Shown piece after piece: positions 56,521-64,000 of a stretch of DNA of 64,000 nt. Below the pieces are notes generated by a model that was given only the letters and a program-made list of their open reading frames with translations, made no database searches and had not been told where the DNA came from. The DNA is taken from the NCBI GenBank assembly GCA_027922465.2, contig BQMF02000103.1, positions 806,001-870,000 of the forward strand, in the 5' to 3' direction. The stretch comes from Turritopsis dohrnii (Eukaryota; Cnidaria; Hydrozoa; Anthoathecata; Oceaniidae). Position 1 is the stretch's first letter. Each line of letters starts with the position of its first letter. Position numbers and translations under genes: made by a program.

Positions 56521-59500
56521 ATGAAAATTTCAACTGAAAAAAGAAGAAGAACGAAGTTTATCTTTTGCATTTGGTGGCTAATAGTATGTTGGATAATCCT
56601 GCCAAACTATGTTTCGAACGAAAAGCAAAAAGCCAACTTTCCAACGTTAAAGTCGCCGGTACTGCAGAGAAAGTCAACAACGCCAAGTCGTCAAAAACGA
56701 TCGGCACCAATACCCTACTATCCAAACCATTGCAGTCAATTCCGATTGCTGATATCAGGAGACATTGAACCCAATCCAGGACCATCATATTGCTCCATTT
56801 GTGAAAAAGCAATACATGTAAACAACAAAAAGTTGCTTTGTGAATCATGCAAATGCACGACCCACGCAAAATGCACCAATCAAACATCCTTTATATTCAA
56901 GAATCCCCGTATAGCTGTCTCCTGGACATGTTCGACCTGCTCGTTGTCTTATCTACCGTTTTACAAGTGTGACCTGCCAACAACAGCAAACATATGTACA
57001 CAAGTAGAACAAATTATCGAAAATGTGGATATGCATACACAGCAAGCAAAAGGTATGAAAATTGCACACCTCAACACACGATCAATTTGCTCATCGTTTC
57101 CTGAGTTCGAAGTGTTTGTCGAAACGAACAAATTTGACATCATCACTCTCTCCGAAACCTGGTTGAAAGATGACAAGAATGTTCTCCATTATGTCGATAT
57201 ACCAGGGTACAATCCAGAGTTTTGCAACAGGAACCAAAAGCGAGGTGGAGGTGTCGGAATGTACATCAACAAGTCAACTGTAAAATATCGAAAACGTGAC
57301 GACATCGTTCGACTCGATAAAGATCTGGAACATTTGTGGATTGAGGTGAAGGGAAGGAACAAAAATCATTCTTTCCTAGTAGCCTCTTTCTATCAACCAA
57401 AATCTGATGTTTCTTCACAAAAGGAATGGATAGATAAATTCGAAACTATCCTATCTAAAGTAAACAATGTCTGGGACGGACCTATCATAATTTGCGGAGA
57501 TAGCAATATCGACCTATTAACAGAAACGCCAGTTACAAAACAATACAAGACAATGCTTGAACAGTTCAACCTTGAGAACATCGTCACGAAACCTATGTGA
57601 CATGGGAAAACCTTAATTGACCACATCATCGTTAATATTCCCGACAAGGTGACTCAATGCGATGTAATCCCTTGCGACACGATAAGCGATCATGACTCAC
57701 CGTATGCCACACTAAAAATCAAAAGGGAAACTTTTGCACCTCATTACAAAATGATACGCAATTTTAAAAGATTTAACTTGGTGGATTATATAAATGATTT
57801 TCATCAACTCCCAATGAACATCGTTTATGCATTTAAAGATCCACATGAACAACTCGAAGTATTCAACAAACTGATTTGCGACTGTATCGATAACCACGCT
57901 CCCCTCACAAGAGTAAAAATGTCAAGACCGCCTGCACCCTGGATGAAAGACCTCGACATCACTGCCCTACAACTTGAAAGAAACAGACTCCGAAAAAAAG
58001 CTCACGAAACGAAGCTTCCGCATGACTGGGAACTCTTTCGTGATGCCCGAAATAAACTGAAAAGGTTAATCAACCAAACGAAACGTTCTTTTTACCAAAA
58101 GGCCTTATCATCAAAAAGACCCAAGGAAGTTTGGGATGTAATTCATCGAATCCTGAACCCAAGCAACAAAACCATCGACCATGACCCTGAAATATTAAAT
58201 GAACACTTCAACATTATCGCAGAAAAACTTACTGAAAAAAGTCCTTGAACAGTGATGAGCTGCATAATCTTACAAAGCAGTTTCCTGATAATCAACGAGG
58301 TTTCTCAATCAAACCAACTACCTACAACAACGTCAAAAATGCCCTGAGTAAAATCAGAAGCGATTGCTCCACGGGAAACGACAACATTCCAATCCACCTG
58401 TTAAAACCGGTCATCGACTATGTTATCTCTCCACTCTGTCACATTATTAACGGCTTCATCCAACAAGGGTCTTTTCCGTCCGAATGGAAAACAGCGAGAA
58501 TCAGCCCTATCCCGAAAATCAAAAACCCTTCAGCAGCAGTCGACTACCGTCCTATATCGGTCCTGCCTGTCTTGTCCAAGGTCTTCGAAAGAGTTGTCCT
58601 GCAGCAACTGGTAGAGCACATCGAAACGTTATACAAGCAAATGCAACATGGCTTCCGAAAATCAAGATCAACAGTAACATGTCTCCTTAAGATGAAGGAT
58701 GACATTCTGAAAGCAATGGATAGAGGAGAGGTGACGGTTGCAGTCTTCGCAGATTATTCAAAGGCTTTCGACACAATAGACTATGAGGTGTTACTGCGAA
58801 AGCTTACCAAGCTACAGTTCTCCAATTCCTTTCTTCACTGGCTAACAGAGTACATCGCAGACCGAATGCATTACGTGCAGATAGATGACAAATGTTCTAC
58901 AACGCGTAAGACAAAATTCGGTGTCCCGCAGGGATCCATACTTGGACCTGTGATCTTCAATCTCTATGTGATAGACCTCTCCAACTACCTAAACACCATC
59001 CGCTTCGCTTCAGTACGCAGACGACACAACTGTTTACAATCACTGCAAACCATCACAAATTGAAGAAAACACACAGCTCCTCAAGCTTGATCTTCACAAC
59101 CTAAAGTCATGGTCAACAGACTCCAATCTGGTATTTAACAACACCAAAACGAAAACGATGCTCTTCAGCAGTAAGCAGCTGTCGCGTGTTCACAATATAA
59201 AAAACACTAATACAAAGATTCAATATGATGGTCACATCTTTGAGGCTGTGGAAGAGCTCAAGGTACTCGGCGTTACGTTCCACCAACACCTGGACTGGAA
59301 ACCACACATTGACAACACGGTCAAAGTCTGCTTCAGTACGCTAAAGTTGCTAAGGATGATGAAGCGCCTAATACCCTTCCAACTGAAGAAACAGCTTGCC
59401 AATGCCCTGATACTGTCAAAGCTTGACTATGCAAATTCAGTCTACATCGGAACAACCCCAGTTTATCTACTGAACAAACTTCAAAAAGTTCAGAATGCAG

Positions 59501-59862
59501 CAGCAGGTTTCGTTCTCCAAAAGCACGCCAACATTGAAGATGTTATCAAGCTGTCGTGGCTTCCAGTGTTAGAGAGACATGAATATGCTATTTCGGTGTT
59601 AGCATTCAAAGCTCTTTATGAAAATGTTCCTGAAAACATGCGAGTCGAGCGCAAGGTGGACCGAAGATCCCTACGTAGCAACACCAACATAAAAGGAGCC
59701 ATGATTGAATGCAAAGATAAAGTCACGAGCTTCCAAGCAGAAGCAAAACGCATTTTCAACGACCTGCCGAAGTCGATCCGTGACATTGACAAGCTAAACG
59801 CATTCAAAAGCGCATTGAAGAACTATTTACTAGATAAAGCTTTAGCCCGAGCAATGAAATAA
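56521..59862 (+). pseudogene. LINE polyprotein: 2A, PHD, endonuclease, RT
   Basis: Residues 12-30 form a hydrophobic leader. Residues 77-88 are L-I-S-G-D-I-E-P-N-P-G-P, a 2A motif. A PHD-type finger follows (C-S-I-C...C-E-S-C...H-A-K-C...W-T-C-S-T-C). The APE endonuclease has H-L-N-T-R-S-I, L-S-E-T-W-L, G-G-G-V-G-M-Y and I-C-G-D-S-N-I-D. An in-frame TGA (57598-57600; probably CGA before) cuts the endonuclease before T-L-I-D-H-I, and the frame then continues to 58248. RT in the next frame shows F-A-D-Y-S-K-A-F-D-T and G-V-P-Q-G-S-I-L-G-P. One extra base at about 59012 precedes YADDTT, which opens the last frame with the thumb and W-K-P-H-I region to 59862. Confidence 0.85.
56758..56784 (+). 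other. 2A ribosome-skipping motif
   Basis: G-D-I-E-P-N-P-G-P, matching the consensus D-[V/I]-E-x-N-P-G|P. Skipping would release an 87-residue leader and restart the protein at the Pro encoded at 56782-56784. Such motifs are established in some APE-type LINEs of marine invertebrates. Confidence 0.8.
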
Positions 59863-60043
59863 TCCTTTATACTGTCAATTGATTTATTTTTTTTGTTTTT
59901 GGTTTTTTTTGTTTGTCTATTCGAATTATTTTTCTACTTACACTTACGCATAATATACAACATACGCATTTCAAGACGAAGAACCATTTGTATATATGGA
60001 AATGCTTGAAATAAATTGGTTATTGTTATTATTATTATTATTT

Positions 60044-61880
60044 CCCAGTTGTTCTTTATGAAATCATCACATCTCTGTTTGGGTAGAAACCAAAGCTTTG
60101 CTGTAGAAGATAACCAAATGTTTTTTGTAAATCAAATGTTTCACTTAAATGATGCAAAGAAAATGAAAGCACTAAAAGTCTAGGAGTTTATATAAGAAAT
60201 AACCTGCATGCTTTTTATGTGATAAGTATTTATCATTGTGAAGTTATAAGTGGATAGCATTTAGATACTTTTTTGTGCTTTACTTGACTGTATCATGCTT
60301 CACAAAAGATAGGGCGAAATATACGTTAAAACCGGCATTTTCCTTCTTCTTCTTCTTCTCCTTCTCCGTTCACTTTTAAGGTGAAAATTCATTATCAATA
60401 GCTAGGCTGAAGATTTATTTATTTTAAGGAAACCTATTTCATGTGGAGAACAACCAGTTCAATCAGTTTGATAACTCAAAAAGTACATACAAAAACAGTA
60501 AGTAAAAACGTGATGTCGTATATGCAATAAGAAGTTCAGAAAACCAAGTACGTATAATATTTTAAAACACACTGGATTGAGACACACAATAACTTGAAAG
60601 AATCTGGTCGAGTGTGCTTCCCTGGATAGTCATTTAATCCAACAGCAGAAACATAGTTTACCATGGAAGAATTCCATGGTCACGTATACTGTTTTGATAC
60701 TGTATGCCATATTTTATTTTGCAAAATTTATATACTGTCCATTTTCCTGTACGAACAACGAGCGTAAATCAAAACACAATACAAATGACAGTCTGTAAAT
60801 TAAATCAAGCCGGAACACGAACTTCTACTCTCAGCTATGTAGTGATTTGGTTATGAATATGCATTTTCATTACCAAATTTTTTTTATTTTTCATTTGGGA
60901 TTTATATATGAAGGTCGTTTTTACCACAAAATAAACAATGAGTGTGAACATATTTTTTTGAACATAGATGTTAATTCTGAATAGTTGAATTTAGTTTTAT
61001 AAATTGTCACTTTCAGCCCATCTTTTTTTTTAAAATAACTATTCTGTCCTAATTTGAAATGTTACACGTAACATTTGTTAGTAGAGATTTTGATTGCTTT
61101 CGATAGTTATTTGCTTATATAGTTTGCGAATCTTGTTAAACTTAAATACGGATATGTTCTGCTGATGATACCTTCATGAAATATTCAATGAGAGATCACA
61201 TTTACCCGTATCAAAATACTTTCATTTTTTATATTATCACAAAAATTTCAATAATTAAATCCTATTATAAGGTGGCTTTAAAATACAAGTGTATGTTGAA
61301 GTTGTGGAAAGAAAGTAGCTTGGTGGTATGGCAGAAGGAGCCACAGTCAAATTGCTGCTTTTTTTTAATAAAAAGCATTGACAATAATGAAAAGATTCCT
61401 GACAGAGAGACAGAGAGACCATGTGACTATAATTAGAAAAAAAATCCAACAAAAATGCAAGTTTCTTTGACACATTCAATTTACTAATAAGTACAACGTT
61501 AAAAGTGTTGAACGCCCATTACCAAGTAAAGATGTTTACAAAGTATAGCTCTTTTATACAAAAATTATAAGGGTTGTAAAGTGATAAAACTTTTCCATAA
61601 AAGGAACTATTATACAAAATAATCTCAAAGGAGCATAATTAAGGCTAAGAAAAATATAAAAAGCGTGATTTAAAATAGAAAGTAATTATAAAGATATAGT
61701 GGAGCAGAATGTATAGTCTGATTTTAAACCGGCTTGTCTCATAATATAAAAAGAGACTCCCTTAGTTCTAATTAGTTCCCACTGTTGGCATGAGCAAGAA
61801 AGCTAAAATCAAGTAGACTGTGTTCTTGGATAGCTGTGAGAATTCCACTGGAAGTAGTTTTACTAGTAAGCACAGACTCA
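60044..61880. other. Intergenic or intronic DNA
   Basis: A CTT-rich run at about 60343-60367. A missing 5' exon of the SLC22-like gene was looked for on the minus strand but not found. Confidence 0.4.
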
Positions 61881-61881
61881 T

Positions 61882-61947
61882 CCATGTGTTCACTCATTCA
61901 TGTGTTCACTCATTCATGTGTTCACTCATCCATGTGTTCACTCATTC
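61882..61947 (+). repeat. 18 bp tandem repeat, ~3.6 copies
   Basis: CATGTGTTCACTCATTC repeated with one C/T variant. Confidence 0.9.
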
Positions 61948-62109
61948 TGGCCAATATAGGAAGCATTGCAGCAACCACACAATACTTATAAATGAGAAAT
62001 GAGACGATCCTTGAAAAAAATTAGACAGTTGGCAAGAGGGTTTAAAGACTAAAATTTAACTTTACAACAAGATAAATACAATGAGGTTTTTTTCTCAGCA
62101 GTAATAAAG

Positions 62110-62215
62110 GCAGGGCTGGTCAAACGCACGCGCACGCCTCTGCACATGCCTAAAAAAAAAGAGACGTGCGCTCTATCGCACGCCTTAATCTTACCAGGCG
62201 TGCAATAAAATTTTA
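62110..62215. repeat. GCACG-rich repeat (MITE-like), copy 3
   Basis: Starts GCAGGGCTGGTC; the inside has CGCACGCGCACGCC and ATCGCACGCC. Confidence 0.5.
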
Positions 62216-62543
62216 AGTTTTTCCAAAAATATCTGTCAGCTTCGACTATTAGCCTTATTATTTCTTTCATCAAATTTCAGCTACTTTTTGTTTAATAACT
62301 TCTTCGTTTTACTTTATAGTAGCATCCTTAATTATACCTTTGCACATTTGACATTCAAGAAAGTATAGAGAAGTTCCGTAAAATAGGACATCAAAAAGGC
62401 AATTGAAATTAAAACAATTGGATTATAGAAAAATTTATATAGAAAAACAATGTTCTTACTTCATTTTGATAAATAGGAAATAATGTTCAAAAATCATTAT
62501 AACTTTCAACAGCCTTTCAAACAAAAGGCGGGCGCAAACCAAT

Positions 62544-63231
62544 CAAACATTTTATCCAACATATTTTTGTCATGTTGGATGAAATGTTGGATGAAAATTT
62601 GAATGTTGGATGAATTCGAATTTTCCGTTTGTATGACTTTCATTCAACATGCGAAACATAAAGACATTTCATTCATTCGTATTTTAAAAATGGCAGACAG
62701 CGCATTGATGGTAGTTAGGGTAGTGGTTTTAAACGAGCTGGTTGACTCTGATGACGAGAAACCAACCCGCAGGAAATTGGGTTAAACGTTGTGAAGAAAA
62801 AGGATATTTTTCCACCATAATTAAAGAAATCAGAGTGGAAGATAGCTGCGGCTTTAGGGAGATGTCTCAAATGGCCCCTACTGACTTTGAGTTTGTTTTG
62901 GGAAAGATATCCCAACTGAAATCTCCCCAACAAATAATCATTGGAACGTCGCACGTTCGAAAAGTGTTCAAAACGTTAGAAATTCTAAATTTAAATATTC
63001 TTTTTTCGTCAAAAATCAAAATGTTGGATGAAAAGTATACCAAACCGCTCCAACGTCACTTTTTCTCTTTTTTCTCCGAAAAATCTTGGATGAAAAATAT
63101 GTTCTGGAACATATTTCATCCAACATCATTTTCCTTTTTTTCCGAAAAATTGCTACATTTGAAGTTACCAAAACCGCTCCAACATTTCATCCAACATCAT
63201 AAAAATCCCATGTTGGATGAAATGTTGGATC
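62544..63231 (+). mobile_element. Harbinger-type element, internally deleted
   Basis: Both ends are made of ATGTTGGATGAAATGTTGG and its complement, so each end is itself a hairpin and the two ends are inverted to each other. Further copies of the motif are inside. The ORF inside resembles a HARBI1-type transposase N-terminus. Confidence 0.7.
62690..63000 (+). pseudogene. HARBI1-like transposase, N-terminal remnant
   Basis: ATG at 62690 gives M-A-D-S...ELVDSDDEKPTRR. One frame slip near 62775 leads to N-W-V-K-R-C-E-E-K-G-Y-F-S-T-I, then R-V-E-D-S-C-G-F-R-E-M and APTDFEFVLGKI. This is the order of the HARBI1 N-terminal region (WV..W...R...G.Y..L..EL..ED...F....RM....F..LL). The DDE core is gone. 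Confidence 0.65.
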
Positions 63232-63612
63232 AATTCAAGAAATTTTGTTAACTCATTCTAAATATAGTTATATGAAGATTACATTATGCTGAGTGATTTT
63301 TATTATATAGTTATATTATATAGTTGTTTTCCGTTAACTAACAAAGATGTATTTTGTTAATTGAATTTTCACCTGTAACATCAATAAAACACTACATCAA
63401 TAAAACACGAAGAACTCGTAGTTAAAAAAAGAAAGCATTGATATGCACTGAAATCGAAGATAAGGGCTGCAATGCCTCCAGTGTTTGGGGTTCACTGGTT
63501 AAATCGTCCCCCAACTTCCATCATTTGTAACGAAATTTGGAATCGCGCAGGCCAATTAGTTGTTGTCAATTTGGGTGCGCGATTAGTTGTGCGGGAGAGA
63601 TTTCTTTATGTC

Positions 63613-63752
63613 AAGGCCTGGTATGGCACTCCTTAAAACAAAAACGCACGCCCAAAATGTAACAAGACGTGCGAAAAAAATGGCACGTCTGGAAAATATA
63701 GACGTGCGACCCATCGCACGCGGGTCTAAAATCTTACGACCAGGCCTGACAT
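63613..63752. repeat. GCACG-rich MITE, copy 4, with clear ends
   Basis: Ends TCAAGGCCTGGTA and ACCAGGCCTGA are inverted repeats. The inside is filled with GACGTGCG and CGCACGC. It is the best-bounded member of the group at 31503, 32345 and 62110. Confidence 0.6.
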
Positions 63753-64000
63753 CTGTAAAAAATATATATTTCAGATTTCACATAGTCCTTTTTTTTCTTC
63801 ATTCATTTAAACTGCTGCAGCATAAAAAGAAAGAATTTTAATTCCCACTGGGCCGTAGCTTTTTTGATTGCTGAGTTTGAGCGTATCTTTTGTTGTTTGC
63901 TACAGTTGTACCAATGAAGACGTAAAAATTATGGTTAATTTGATATAGCATGAATTTAAGTATTTTTGTGATAATCCAGAAGATCCTTCAAAAGTTATGA

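Larger units (their letters stand above)
56440..60043 (+). mobile_element. CR1/L2-type LINE, nearly full length
   Basis: One long ORF with leader, 2A motif, PHD finger, endonuclease, RT and post-RT domain (56521-59862), a 3' UTR and a terminal (TTATT)n tail at about 60022-60043. It lies antisense in an intron of the SLC22-like gene. The 5' edge is uncertain. Three lesions make it inactive: TGA at 57598-57600 and frame slips near 58245 and 59012. Confidence 0.85.

Overview
This is nuclear DNA from an animal, most likely a cnidarian. Evidence: AT-rich sequence, spliced genes with GT-AG introns, metazoan proteins (opsin-type GPCRs, DGAT1, an SLC22-like carrier, TPMT, a claudin/PMP22-like tetraspanner), and a repeat load that fits cnidarians (DIRS, Penelope-like, LINEs with a 2A peptide, pogo/Harbinger-type DNA transposons, tRNA-derived SINEs). 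The opsins are intronless and keep the Schiff-base lysine, as in cnidarian opsins; the species cannot be fixed from this window.

Layout. 1-21 kb: two nearly identical intronless opsin genes (2436-3419, 19833-20816) on a duplicated block. They are separated by a nested repeat island: a TA-flanked pogo/Tigger-like element with a Penelope fragment inside it (7686-9800), and a ~5.8 kb DIRS retrotransposon (11937-17766) sitting inside an older Penelope RT. 21-36 kb: decayed transposons, a LINE 3' half, several TIR elements without a transposase, and one possible small gene (26473-26763). 36.9-47.2 kb: DGAT1 on the plus strand, 15 exons resolved, with introns full of repeats. 48.8-49.5 kb: a single-exon TPMT gene. 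50.3-52.1 kb: a three-exon claudin/PMP22-like gene on the minus strand. 54.2-56.0 kb: the last seven exons of an SLC22-like transporter on the minus strand. 56.4-60.0 kb: an almost full-length CR1/L2-type LINE. 60-64 kb: MITEs and a dead Harbinger element.

Most notable observations: (1) the DIRS element has a strong in-frame 5' splice donor inside gag and an acceptor 3.8 kb downstream whose short exon continues the RGG tail, so gag and pol may be separated by splicing; (2) the Penelope remnants carry hammerhead-ribozyme-like cores, one with all three helices and a GUC cleavage site; (3) the LINE ORF encodes a hydrophobic leader followed by a 2A ribosome-skipping motif; (4) the twin opsins keep K296 and E181 but have ARM in place of the DRY motif; (5) two separate inverted-repeat elements (21.6-24.2 kb and 42.4-45.3 kb) both carry decayed ORFs of the same unnamed multi-copy protein family.

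All alignments were made by eye; family names rest on remembered motifs, not on database searches.
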